Below, one piece after another: positions 16,982 to 25,236 of a stretch of DNA of 43,593 bases. How positions within the stretch are numbered: position 1 is the first letter of the stretch; the number at the start of each line of letters is the position of its first letter. Both the position numbers and the translations under genes were made by a program. The notes under the pieces are model-generated. The model saw only the letters and a list, made by a program, of their open reading frames with translations. It ran no database searches and was not told the DNA's origin. This stretch comes from Chlorobiaceae bacterium. GTDB lineage: Bacteria; Bacteroidota; Ignavibacteria; UBA10030; SZUA-254. Where the stretch lies: the NCBI GenBank assembly GCA_013824245.1, contig PNNN01000041.1, positions 1-43,593 on the forward strand. Reading direction: 5' to 3'.

Positions 16982-17904
16982 TGAAATTAGGACACGTTAT
17001 AGAGTCTCAGCAATTTACGTTGCCGATGCTGGTGGAGCTTTTTGAAGTAGCCGACCAGATGGAAAGGATTATTGCGCGCGGGGGTACGCAAGATTATCAA
17101 AACAAAATCATGGCGTCTCTATTTTATGAGCACTCAACCCGGACACGTTTTTCTTTTGAATCTGCAATGTACCGGCTTGGCGGAAAAGTATTATCGACTG
17201 AACGCGCAAACACCTTTTCATCGGTTGCCGCAGGTGAAACTTTAGAAGATACGATCCGTGTTGTGAGCAGTTATGCAGATGTGATTGTATTGAGGCACAA
17301 CGAAATTGGTGGCGCTGCACGCGCCGCCGCCATTTCAACTGTTCCCATCGTGAATGCAGGCGATGGAAAAGGCGGGCAGCATCCAACTCAGGCGCTTCTC
17401 GATTTGTATACAATCTATAAAGGCGTCAAGACAATCGAAGGTGTAAAAGTAGCATTAGTCGGCAACCTAACCGATGGTAGAACCGTTAGATCGCTTGCTT
17501 ATCTGCTGGGGAAATTCGAAAGAGTGAAATTATATTTTGTTGCACCTGATTCGTTCCAAATTAAACAGGATATACTCGATTATCTGACTAAGCATAATGT
17601 TTGGTTTGCGCGCGAGAGTAATTTAAAAAAAATATTGCCGGAGGTTGACGTTGTATACAGCACACGCATCGAACCGGAATTGTTAACTCAACGCGGTGAA
17701 CGGTTGGAGACGATCTCACAATATTTTATCGACGACACTTTATTGAAATTGCTCCCATCTCATGCGCTGGTGATGCATCCTCTTCCGCGTTTGCATGAAA
17801 TATCTCCCACGGTTGATTCAAACTCACGGGCAGTTTATTTTAAGCAGACGAAAAATGGAGTGTTGATCAGAATGGCTTTATTAGCTTCTGTACTTGGTTA
17901 TTGA
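16981..17904 (+). CDS. pyrB: Aspartate carbamoyltransferase-like enzyme with altered active-site loops
   Basis: A 307-residue carbamoyltransferase closest to PyrB catalytic chains. Conserved: HSTRTRFSFE (51-60), LRHNE (104-108), HPTQ (134-137), GRTVRSL (166-172) and HPLPR (266-270). Two family-critical places differ. In the 80s loop the usual KGETL lysine (K84 in the E. coli enzyme) is alanine (SSVAAGETLED, A84). In the 240s-loop region TRIQ/TRVQ is TRIE (T228-E231), changing the glutamine that helps hold aspartate. It may still be an aspartate transcarbamoylase, but another amine substrate should be considered. No regulatory chain (PyrI) is nearby. It is the last gene of the cassette with carbamate kinase, coupled by TAATG and a GGAAGGAG ribosome site. 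Confidence 0.82.
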   Translation: MKLGHVIESQQFTLPMLVELFEVADQMERIIARGGTQDYQNKIMASLFYEHSTRTRFSFESAMYRLGGKVLSTERANTFSSVAAGETLEDTIRVVSSYADVIVLRHNEIGGAARAAAISTVPIVNAGDGKGGQHPTQALLDLYTIYKGVKTIEGVKVALVGNLTDGRTVRSLAYLLGKFERVKLYFVAPDSFQIKQDILDYLTKHNVWFARESNLKKILPEVDVVYSTRIEPELLTQRGERLETISQYFIDDTLLKLLPSHALVMHPLPRLHEISPTVDSNSRAVYFKQTKNGVLIRMALLASVLGY

Positions 17905-17934
17905 GAATATATAGGGAGGTCAGTTTGAATAGTG

Positions 17935-19185
17935 TTATACTGCTTTAACTTTTATGCGGGGTTCATTTACTATCAAGATCATTAATAATATTCCGATAAA
18001 TGAACATCCCATCGCCAATCCAAACAACCAGTTATATCCAAATACCTCGCTTATCCATCCGCCCAACAATCCCGATACATAGAAGGGAGAGAGTATCATA
18101 TTCATCAAAGCGATGTAAGTGGAGCGTCTTTCTACAGGTGCATATTCCATTGCAATATTGTGCCGAATCATCAATTCCGATCCAAGATTCATACCCATAA
18201 AAAGAAAAACACCATAAAAGATCTCGATTGATCCGGATAACGTACCGAGTAAAGAAGCAAAAAACATAGCGCTTGCACCGGAGATAAGCGCGACTTTATT
18301 GCCGAAATGATCAGCAACGAATCCATTTATCAGTGCACCAGTTCCCTGACCAACAACCATCATCAATGTGAAAGTTCCAACGACACTGTCGTCTGCTGCA
18401 AAATGATGCAGACCGTAGACTGTAAAAAATCCGGCGGGCATGACTGCAAGCGTAAGAGGGATTGAAGCGTACAAAAAATTTCGGAATTCGCGATTGTTTT
18501 TCAAAACAGATTTAAGCGATGCGAAATATTCAGATAACGTTTCCGTCGCAATTGTGTGGCTTGGTGTTTCTTCTACCAAACCGAACTGAAGTAAAATAGA
18601 TATCAACTGTAGAATAAATGTTATTGAGAATGCTATTGCATAACCAAATGGGAAATCAAATTGAATTAAAAGTTTCGAAAGTAAAAGCGAACCGAATAAT
18701 GCACCGATACCTGCAATTGCAGTTCTTATACCCGCTAACCTTCCTCTCAGATGAGGTTCTGTCAGCTTTGCAAACATATCGAACCAAAATGGTGTTGCAA
18801 TTCCCATTAAAATTTGGTGCACAGTAAAAAGAAGTAAAATAAGCGTAATTGTGACCGATTGATGATCGGCGCCGAAAATGAAAAGCACACACATTATCAG
18901 TAAAACGTTGATACGTTGAAAAAGTCCCCAACGGATAGCCCACTTTTTTTTCCATTGCTGTCTCTGTGCATACCGTGCGGCAAAGATTTGCGGAAGATAA
19001 AGTCCGACCCAGGTGATAACGATTAAAGCTCCGACAACCATGTTGTTGCCTCCGAGCCGGGTGAGAAGCGCCGGAAGAACTGTATGTGGTGCTACAACCG
19101 CTGCACCAGCCATGAACAAAGCTCCTTCAGCAAGATTGATTGTAAAATTTCGGCGATCCGGATTTTTATTAAACAGTTTTAACAT
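17935..19185 (-). CDS. MFS transporter
   Basis: Polytopic inner-membrane protein of the major facilitator superfamily, 416 residues from ATG 19185, with about twelve hydrophobic segments in two halves and a central cytoplasmic stretch (about 200-225). A TTG 36 bp upstream would add an unhelpful tail, so the ATG was preferred. After transmembrane segment 2 there is a positively charged loop (AARYAQRQQWKKKWAIRW), as expected at the inside of MFS proteins. The substrate is not evident from sequence. It converges on the carbamoyl cassette (30 bp between the stops), so it is not part of that operon. It is divergent from the response regulator. Confidence 0.85.
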   Translation of the reverse strand: MLKLFNKNPDRRNFTINLAEGALFMAGAAVVAPHTVLPALLTRLGGNNMVVGALIVITWVGLYLPQIFAARYAQRQQWKKKWAIRWGLFQRINVLLIMCVLFIFGADHQSVTITLILLLFTVHQILMGIATPFWFDMFAKLTEPHLRGRLAGIRTAIAGIGALFGSLLLSKLLIQFDFPFGYAIAFSITFILQLISILLQFGLVEETPSHTIATETLSEYFASLKSVLKNNREFRNFLYASIPLTLAVMPAGFFTVYGLHHFAADDSVVGTFTLMMVVGQGTGALINGFVADHFGNKVALISGASAMFFASLLGTLSGSIEIFYGVFLFMGMNLGSELMIRHNIAMEYAPVERRSTYIALMNMILSPFYVSGLLGGWISEVFGYNWLFGLAMGCSFIGILLMILIVNEPRIKVKAV

Positions 19186-19249
19186 CTTTAAATTCAAAAT
19201 AGAGTGTTCAAATATACACAACAGAAATTTTCAAAGCTAATTATAAAAA

Positions 19250-19278
19250 TTGACTTTAGGAATAAGAACTGGTATATT
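19250..19278 (+). promoter_or_regulatory. Strong predicted promoter of the response regulator
   Basis: TTGACT (19250-19255), a 17-bp spacer and TATATT (19273-19278) give a near-consensus sigma70-type promoter. The transcript would start near 19285, about 30 nt before the GTG start at 19315. Confidence 0.65.
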
Positions 19279-19314
19279 TACCATAAGTCGTCTCCTAACC
19301 TAACATATTTTGTT

Positions 19315-19686
19315 GTGAAGAAAAAAACCATACTGTTTCTTGAAGATGAAGATGAATTATTGCTAACCTTGGGATCCCTTCTTCGTGACCAGAGATATAA
19401 TGTAATAGAAACCAAGACCGCTGAAGATGCTCTGAAAACTTTGAAGGAGATTAACCCCGATCTCATCATTGCAGACATTAAGCTCCCGGGAATTGACGGA
19501 TTTGATTTTTTTCATGCTGTCCATCAGGATAGTCGTTATAAGAGCGTTCCTTTCATTTATCTAACCGCGTTTAATAATCTAAAAGCCGCCATCCGGGCAA
19601 AGGAAGAAGGGGCTGCAGATTATATAACGAAACCTTTCGATTTAGAATACTTGATGGTTCGGATACGCGAATTAATTCCACCATAG
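19315..19686 (+). CDS. Single-domain response regulator (CheY-like receiver)
   Basis: Receiver domain with no output domain. From GTG 19315 it is 123 residues: KKKTILFLEDEDE with the acidic pair E10/D11, phospho-acceptor D54 in LIIADIKLPG, switch threonine T84 in IYLTAFN and the lysine K106 in YITKPFD. All receiver catalytic residues are present, so it should be phosphorylated by a histidine kinase encoded elsewhere. The frame is open for 37 more codons upstream, but that sequence overlaps the promoter and is not receiver-like. Single-domain regulators act in chemotaxis, phosphorelays or polarity; the partner is not in this window. It may be co-transcribed with the small membrane protein that follows. 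Confidence 0.88.
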   Translation: MKKKTILFLEDEDELLLTLGSLLRDQRYNVIETKTAEDALKTLKEINPDLIIADIKLPGIDGFDFFHAVHQDSRYKSVPFIYLTAFNNLKAAIRAKEEGAADYITKPFDLEYLMVRIRELIPP

Positions 19687-19795
19687 GATAGGGATCATAA
19701 TTTGCCACTATGGCTCTGCAGTAGTGATAGCTGTCATTGCTGGATATTGAAATATGAAGTATTTTAGAATAAAAAGGATATTATAATCGAATATC

Positions 19796-19957
19796 ATGAT
19801 TAATGAAGATAAAGAACTGGTTAAGATTTTGAAATGGGCGGGTATTGTTGCGCTTATTGCCGTACCGATTATTGTTTTTCTTAAGAAAAACAAGGATAAA
19901 CAATCCTCGAATAATTTAGAAGACGAATCAAATATCTACTCAACCGAATTTGAGTAG
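19796..19957 (+). CDS. 53-residue single-span membrane mini-protein
   Basis: Begins MINEDKELVKILKWAG and has one hydrophobic segment (about 14-29, WAGIVALIAVPIIVF), then a lysine-rich KKNKDK stop-transfer signal and an acidic, Ser/Asn-rich tail. By the positive-inside rule the tail would be cytoplasmic. I do not recognise a family. Support for it being real: a regular membrane-protein pattern, the ORF ending 9 nt before a strong + strand terminator, and position after a response regulator gene. A clear ribosome binding site is lacking; TATAAT at 19782-19787, 8 nt before the ATG, raises the possibility of a near-leaderless transcript. Confidence 0.55.
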   Translation: MINEDKELVKILKWAGIVALIAVPIIVFLKKNKDKQSSNNLEDESNIYSTEFE

Positions 19958-19966
19958 CGATTTATT

Positions 19967-19998
19967 CCACCCAATCTAAAAATTGGTTGGATTTTTTT
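19967..19998 (+). terminator. Intrinsic terminator embedded in the 3' end of the opposing PBP1A gene
   Basis: CCACCCAAT (19967-19975) pairs with ATTGGTTGG (19982-19990) with one mismatch, around a 6-nt loop, and is followed by A then seven T. It would end transcription of the response regulator/mini-protein unit. The second arm and T tract lie inside the last codons of the minus-strand PBP1A gene. Confidence 0.75.
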
Positions 19999-22204
19999 GA
20001 TCTTCTACTTCTTTCCAATTACTGCCTGTGTGCTTTGTACACTTCCCGGGTAAATATTTTTTATTGAATATCTCAGTTTCTTTTTCTGGGCAAAACTCCG
20101 TTGCTATTTTTTTTGTTTCTACGCAAATAGTATCTGTTTCAATCCCATCCGGTTGATTGAAATATGCCATCGGTAAATTTATGTTCGGATCGTCGTAAAC
20201 ATATTTCATAAAACGTCCCCAAATTGGTGCGGCGGCTCGTCCGCCTTGGCCATTGTTGGTTGTAAAGTGCACCGACTTATTATCAAATCCCACCCAAACT
20301 CCTGCTGTTATTTGCGGGGTAAAACCAACGAACCATGCATCGGCGTATTCCTGAGTTGTGCCGGTTTTACCGGCTGCAGGTCGAACGAAATAATTTCTAA
20401 TGCGCGCCGCTGTTCCTCCGTTAACCGTACCTTCCATCATGTTGGTCATTATGTAAGCGGTTTCTTTGCTTAAAACATCCCGCTTGGTCGGCTGATTTTC
20501 TTCGATTATATTTCCATTCTTATCTTCTATTCTGATAATCGCCATTGGTTCAACATAAACGCCTTCATTCGGAAAAACGCCATAAGAGGATATTAGTTCG
20601 AGTGGTTGAACTTCACCCGTCCCAATCGCTAACGATTCATAGGGCGGCAAATCGGATTTTATTCCCATACGATGAGCGTATTGAATGACGGTTGAGACAG
20701 GAGCGATTTCCATAATTATACGGATTGCAATTAGATTTATCGATTGCTTGACGGCTTCGCGAATAGTGAACTTTCCGCCGAATGTGTGATCGAAATTTTC
20801 AGGTGCCCAGCGTGTTCCATCAGCCATCATCAATGTTACGGGCTGGTTCATTATTTCATATGATGGTGGATATCCATTATCGATTGCCACTGTGTAAACA
20901 AACGGTTTGAATGCTGAACCCGGTTGCCGGTGAATCTGAGTAACATGATTCAATCCATATTTAAAAGATTTGAATTCAGACCCGCCAACCATTGCAAGTA
21001 TTCCTCCGTTTGAATGATCAATCGCTGCAAAACCTACTTCAATTCTTGCGGCAAGTTTTTTTACCGAGTCGATAAACGCCTGATTCTTTTTCAACATTCG
21101 TGCAATGCTGTCGCGTTGTTTATCGGTTGATGCATCGCGGTACTGATCGGAAGTGCGGATAGCAAGTGAAATTACCTGACGCAATTCATCACGCCGATAT
21201 TTCCAATTCCAATTCTTGTTGAATTCCGGTTGATACTCCGCAAGATGCTCATCAACTGCGCGGTTTGCGTATCTCTGCATTCTGCTATCGAGTGTTGTAT
21301 AAATAGAAAGTCCATCGCGGTATATATCGAAACCATATTTTTCCGCTTTTTGAATTAACTGTTGGCGAACCATTTCGATGAAATGCGGAGCAATCCCGGC
21401 ACGCAATTGTTCGTCGAGTGGTATGAATGCGAGTTTCTCGCCTTTTGCAATTTCGTATTCTTGCTCGTTCAGATAATCGTATTTCACCATCTGACTAAGA
21501 ACGGTATTTCGACGATTCATCGCACGGTCAAAATGGCGGAATGGATCGTACGCACCGGGACCTTTCAATAAGCCGATTAAGAGGGCGCTTTCAGATATTG
21601 TCAGGTCTTTGGAATTTTTTCCGAAATAGATCTGCGCCGCGGAGGAAATACCGTACGCGCTTTTTCCAAAGAATGCAACGCTCAGATACATTTCTAATAT
21701 TTCATCCTTCGTATAGTTTCGCTCAATCTGCACAGCAGTAATAAATTCACGGAATTTTCTTGACATCTTTCCGAATACAGATTCGTTCGACCCTTTTAAC
21801 TCGTAGAGATTTCTCGCTAACTGTTGTGTGATTGTACTTGCCCCCTCACGCAAACGGAGTGTGAAAACATTTTTAACCATCGCCCGCGCAAAACGCGGCA
21901 AGTCAACGCCCCAATGTTCATAGAAATTTTTATCCTCCGTGGCAATTAATGCTTGTATTAAATGTGGAGGAAGTTGGTCGAGCGAGATTGATGTGCGGTT
22001 TTTTATGTAATATTGATCGAGCACTTCCCCGTCAATCGAGTACACTTTTGTGGCGTATTCCGGTTTCGGGTTTTCAAGCTGCTCAAGAGAGGGTAAACCG
22101 GAAAACAGGTAAATTCCGTATCCTGTGAAAATAATTACCGATCCGATTATGAGCAAAATTACATTCCGCCGCCGGTCTTTTAAAATATTTTTTATCTTTT
22201 TCAT
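19976..22204 (-). CDS. Penicillin-binding protein 1A, bifunctional glycosyltransferase/transpeptidase
   Basis: Peptidoglycan polymerase anchored in the inner membrane. From ATG 22204 it is 742 residues: a short basic cytoplasmic tail, one transmembrane segment (about 14-34), a GT51 domain with EDKNFYEHWG (90-99) and GASTITQQLARN (121-132), then a transpeptidase domain with the SxxK serine in PGSAFKPF, the SxN motif in KQSINLIA and KTGTT. A longer start at 22279 was rejected because ATG 22204 forms a perfect ATGA overlap with lpxH. The C-terminus is Cys-containing (ETDTICVETKKIATEFC), a feature seen in some PBP1A tails. It is the last gene of the nusB-to-PBP1A operon, which groups envelope functions. 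Confidence 0.94.
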   Translation of the reverse strand: MKKIKNILKDRRRNVILLIIGSVIIFTGYGIYLFSGLPSLEQLENPKPEYATKVYSIDGEVLDQYYIKNRTSISLDQLPPHLIQALIATEDKNFYEHWGVDLPRFARAMVKNVFTLRLREGASTITQQLARNLYELKGSNESVFGKMSRKFREFITAVQIERNYTKDEILEMYLSVAFFGKSAYGISSAAQIYFGKNSKDLTISESALLIGLLKGPGAYDPFRHFDRAMNRRNTVLSQMVKYDYLNEQEYEIAKGEKLAFIPLDEQLRAGIAPHFIEMVRQQLIQKAEKYGFDIYRDGLSIYTTLDSRMQRYANRAVDEHLAEYQPEFNKNWNWKYRRDELRQVISLAIRTSDQYRDASTDKQRDSIARMLKKNQAFIDSVKKLAARIEVGFAAIDHSNGGILAMVGGSEFKSFKYGLNHVTQIHRQPGSAFKPFVYTVAIDNGYPPSYEIMNQPVTLMMADGTRWAPENFDHTFGGKFTIREAVKQSINLIAIRIIMEIAPVSTVIQYAHRMGIKSDLPPYESLAIGTGEVQPLELISSYGVFPNEGVYVEPMAIIRIEDKNGNIIEENQPTKRDVLSKETAYIMTNMMEGTVNGGTAARIRNYFVRPAAGKTGTTQEYADAWFVGFTPQITAGVWVGFDNKSVHFTTNNGQGGRAAAPIWGRFMKYVYDDPNINLPMAYFNQPDGIETDTICVETKKIATEFCPEKETEIFNKKYLPGKCTKHTGSNWKEVEDQKNPTNF

Positions 22205-22935
22205 TCTTGTTGAGATTCCCATTCTCGTAACGAGATTTTTCCGTCTTTCATCACAGCGTACCTGCTTCCGTTGATCCAATCTCCAAGATTAATATATGTT
22301 CCACCGGCAATATTGTTAACACTCGGAATATGCCGATGACCCATGATAACATAATCGTTCCCGGCTTTTATTTTTTGTTCGGCGAATTCAGTCATTCCAT
22401 CACCTTCACCGTAATGTTTTTGGGATGTATATTGACGGCTCGTTTTTGAGGATGATCGCGCCAACCGAAGTCCGATATCGGGATGGAGCCATGAAAAAAA
22501 CCATATGGAAAAAGGATGGCGCACAATTTTTTTTAAGATTGAATAACCGATATCATTTTTTGAGTGTCCGTCTCCATGATGCAAAAATATTTTTTTGGAT
22601 TGAAGCTCAACCTGAAACGGTTCAAGATAAACTTTCATCCCGATGACTTCTGAAAAATAGTCCCGCACCCAGCAATCGTGGTTACCGACTAAAAAATGGA
22701 CGATTGTTCCGTTCCGGACCAATTCATCCAATTTCGATAATGTCCGATGAAAACCTTTCGGAATAACATTTCGATATTCAATCCATGCATCAAAAAGATC
22801 GCCAACGATAAAAACTTGTTCGGCATCTTTCTTTATTGAATCTAAAAAACTGATGAACCGGTCTTCCTTAAGCCGTTCTTCGGCTTTTGATCCTAATCCT
22901 AAATGAATATCGGAAACGAAATAAATCTTCGGCAT
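22201..22935 (-). CDS. lpxH: UDP-2,3-diacylglucosamine pyrophosphatase-like metallophosphoesterase
   Basis: Calcineurin-like phosphoesterase resembling LpxH, which cleaves UDP-2,3-diacylglucosamine to lipid X in lipid A synthesis on the inner face of the membrane. The two-metal site is complete: D9-x-H11 (SDIHLG), GDLFD (D46), GNHD (84-87), LHHGDGH (118-124) and GHRH. The 244-residue length is typical. Its start shares one base with the upstream gene stop (TAATG) and its stop overlaps the PBP1A start (ATGA). It implies an LPS-bearing, diderm organism. Other phosphoesterases have the same metal motifs, so the lipid A role rests on overall similarity. Confidence 0.85.
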   Translation of the reverse strand: MPKIYFVSDIHLGLGSKAEERLKEDRFISFLDSIKKDAEQVFIVGDLFDAWIEYRNVIPKGFHRTLSKLDELVRNGTIVHFLVGNHDCWVRDYFSEVIGMKVYLEPFQVELQSKKIFLHHGDGHSKNDIGYSILKKIVRHPFSIWFFSWLHPDIGLRLARSSSKTSRQYTSQKHYGEGDGMTEFAEQKIKAGNDYVIMGHRHIPSVNNIAGGTYINLGDWINGSRYAVMKDGKISLREWESQQE

Positions 22936-23384
22936 TATTTTTTTACTTTTACTGAGACCTCGAAAGGATGCTTATATCTACTGCACCAACCATCGGAACC
23001 TGAACAATAAAAATAGATTAGAGTTCCTTTAAGTACGATATCACCCGGAGGAGTATCTTTTGTGATGCTGAATTTTTGTATCAGGTCTTGCTTGTGGTCG
23101 AAATATTCTTGCTTTGGTTTACGCGGTATAATCAATTTTTCCACTTTGTTTAAATATAATGTGCTGTCGAATTTTACAGATATTGGGGGTTCAAAATTGA
23201 TGTGGATACCCTGTTTCGGTTTGAATCGTATCAAAAGATCGCATGTTGATCCGGGTTTAACTTCTTTTTGTTTCAAACTCACCTTAACGTCTACAAATTC
23301 ATTTATTTTTTTTTGATCGGCACAGAAAGCAACCGATGTTAATACGAAAAGCAAGAGTATTGGAACTAAACTTTTAATTTTCAT
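22935..23384 (-). CDS. Periplasmic DsbD alpha-domain-like protein (stand-alone)
   Basis: A 149-residue exported protein with a signal peptide (KSLVPILLLFVLTSVAFC, about 4-21) and an immunoglobulin-like domain resembling the N-terminal domain of thiol:disulfide interchange protein DsbD. The pair C127-x6-C134 (YCSGSDGWC) matches the CADAGFC-type redox pair of that domain. In DsbD this domain receives electrons through the membrane and passes them to periplasmic thiol partners. Here neither the membrane beta domain nor the thioredoxin gamma domain is attached or adjacent, so a separate partner must exist. C21 at the end of the signal may be a lipobox cysteine, but Phe at -1 is unusual. Confidence 0.75.
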   Translation of the reverse strand: MKIKSLVPILLLFVLTSVAFCADQKKINEFVDVKVSLKQKEVKPGSTCDLLIRFKPKQGIHINFEPPISVKFDSTLYLNKVEKLIIPRKPKQEYFDHKQDLIQKFSITKDTPPGDIVLKGTLIYFYCSGSDGWCSRYKHPFEVSVKVKK

Positions 23385-23464
23385 CTGATAACTTTGAATG
23401 TTGGAATTTGTTTTTATAAGGTAAAGAAAAAAATGAATTTCTAAAAATGATATTAAAAAACTTT

Positions 23465-24703
23465 TTATACAGATGATCGAACAGGTTCTTCAACCCGCTG
23501 TAAGATAATAAATCCGGCAATAAAAAATATTCCTATTGAGGCGGCGGCAACTCGTTCAGATGTTGCATCAGCTATCATACCGTAAATAAGCGGTCCTACA
23601 ACCGCGCTTGCTTTGCCGCAAAGTCCGTCGTAAAAGCCAAAAAATTCCGCTTCTCGTTCAGGTGGAGTTAGAAGCGCCATCAAACTTCTGCTGGCTGACT
23701 GAGCCGATCCGATTGCGATTCCAGCCGCCATAGCAACAATATAAAAAAAAGTAACCGACTGAACGAAATAAGCAGCAAACGAAATTGCTATCCACATAAT
23801 GAGCGTAATCGAAATTGTCCGTTTTGGACCAATCTTATCTGTAATGAAACCGAATACCAGCGATCCGATGATCGCACTTGTTTGCACAATGGCAAAAAAT
23901 ACGATGATATCTTTATCCGACATGGCTAAAATATTTTCGGCAAAAATTGCGGCGAAAGCAATTACCGTTAATATACCGTCGTTGTACAAGAAGAAAGCAA
24001 TTAGAAACCGGGCGATGTTCGGAAATTCTTTTTCTATGAAAATGGCTTTGAAAGTTTTTTTCGCTTTATTAAAACCATATCTCATTATCGAGCCATTGAA
24101 AGATTTGATAGCGCGAGATTCTTGGACAAAAAGAAACAAAGGTAGTGAGAAAATTAAAAAGAAAGAGGCGGAGATTATAAACGATAGGCGCACAAAAAAA
24201 TCGTATTGTGGCGATGAAGATTCGGGCAACATTATAGCAACGATTAAAAGTATCACCAACGCACCGAGATACCCCATCGCGAATCCGTATCCCGAAACTC
24301 TACCGTAAGATGTTTTTGATGTGATGCCGGGAAGAAAAGAATCGTAAAAAACCAGACCACCTTCAAAACCGACATTTGCAAGAATGAATAACGTTATCCC
24401 GAGGAATATCATCCCCGGTTGAACGAAAAATAATAAAGCTGTACAAATTATAGAGACAAATGTGAACGCGAGAAGGAAACGCTTACGGTTATGACCTGAA
24501 TCTGCGGCGGCGCCGAGCGGAGGCGATAAAATTGCCGCAACTATCATCGATAAACTTACTGCAAGTCCCCAGAGCCATCTTTGTCCGCCGCTTATTGTAT
24601 TGGTGAAGTAACGGGAAAAAATAACCGTTACGATGATGACAGAAAAGGCGGTGTTGGCGAAATCAAATAGTGTCCATGCAAAAATTTTTGATCGGCTGGT
24701 CAT
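23465..24703 (-). CDS. MFS transporter of the UMF1 (Atg22-like) family
   Basis: A 412-residue polytopic membrane protein. The start WTLFDFANTAFS (10-21) is the signature of the UMF1 group, related to the yeast vacuolar effluxer Atg22 and suggested to export amino acids or related small molecules. About twelve hydrophobic segments are visible. The MFS loop motif appears as GAAADSGHNRKRFL (about 64-77). It begins 17 bp after nusB in the same operon and ends 80 bp before the DsbD-like gene. Substrate not determinable here. Confidence 0.85.
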   Translation of the reverse strand: MTSRSKIFAWTLFDFANTAFSVIIVTVIFSRYFTNTISGGQRWLWGLAVSLSMIVAAILSPPLGAAADSGHNRKRFLLAFTFVSIICTALLFFVQPGMIFLGITLFILANVGFEGGLVFYDSFLPGITSKTSYGRVSGYGFAMGYLGALVILLIVAIMLPESSSPQYDFFVRLSFIISASFFLIFSLPLFLFVQESRAIKSFNGSIMRYGFNKAKKTFKAIFIEKEFPNIARFLIAFFLYNDGILTVIAFAAIFAENILAMSDKDIIVFFAIVQTSAIIGSLVFGFITDKIGPKRTISITLIMWIAISFAAYFVQSVTFFYIVAMAAGIAIGSAQSASRSLMALLTPPEREAEFFGFYDGLCGKASAVVGPLIYGMIADATSERVAAASIGIFFIAGFIILQRVEEPVRSSV

Positions 24704-24720
24704 TAAAAATATTCGGATAA

Positions 24721-25227
24721 TTACTTTCCGCTTGAAGGACGTTTTCGAGTCTGCGATGTTTCGGTTGGCTGGGAATCTTCTATTAATCCTCTCCCGCTCT
24801 TATTTAACATTTTTGAGTTTTTAAAATCCTCAAGAAGGGCATCAAGTATGCCGTTTATAAATTTACCGCTCTGATCTGTGCTGAAATTTTTTGCAATTTC
24901 AATCGATTCGTTTATTGTAACCTTCGGCGGTATCTCGGGAAAGTATAGCATTTCGCAAACTCCCATGCGCAGGAGAATTCTATCGATGTATGCTATCCTG
25001 TTGTATTCCCAATGTGCCACTTTGTTTTTTATTATTTTTTCTATTTCTTCTTCGTGCTGAATGACCTCGTTTATAAGTTTTTTGGCAAACTCGAAATCGT
25101 CGTACGAGCTTTTCAATTCGCTCAGCACATTGGTTATTACATCGGTAATAGGTTCTTTCGACATTTCATAGGCATATAATGCCTGAAGAACTCTTTCCCG
25201 CACTAATCTTCGTTTGAATGTTGGCAT
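24721..25227 (-). CDS. nusB: Transcription antitermination factor NusB
   Basis: All-helical RNA-binding protein that, with NusE (S10), binds boxA RNA in rRNA antitermination. The typical N-terminus RRLVRERVLQALYAYEMS and the central WEYNRIAYIDRILLRMGVCEML and TINESIEIAKNFS blocks are present. Length 168; the last ~25 residues (from about KMLNKSGRG) are an unstructured Ser/Thr/Lys-rich tail beyond the domain. It heads the operon that continues to PBP1A. A well-formed promoter lies directly upstream. Confidence 0.93.
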   Translation of the reverse strand: MPTFKRRLVRERVLQALYAYEMSKEPITDVITNVLSELKSSYDDFEFAKKLINEVIQHEEEIEKIIKNKVAHWEYNRIAYIDRILLRMGVCEMLYFPEIPPKVTINESIEIAKNFSTDQSGKFINGILDALLEDFKNSKMLNKSGRGLIEDSQPTETSQTRKRPSSGK

Positions 25228-25236
25228 ATGTGAAGT

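Noticed and set aside
19204-19314. Longer response regulator start at GTG 19204
   Set aside because: The added sequence overlaps the TTGACT/TATATT promoter and does not resemble a receiver domain.
22205-22279. Longer PBP1A start at 22279
   Set aside because: The ATG at 22204 gives a perfect ATGA overlap with lpxH and a normal short basic cytoplasmic tail; the longer form reads through the lpxH coding sequence.
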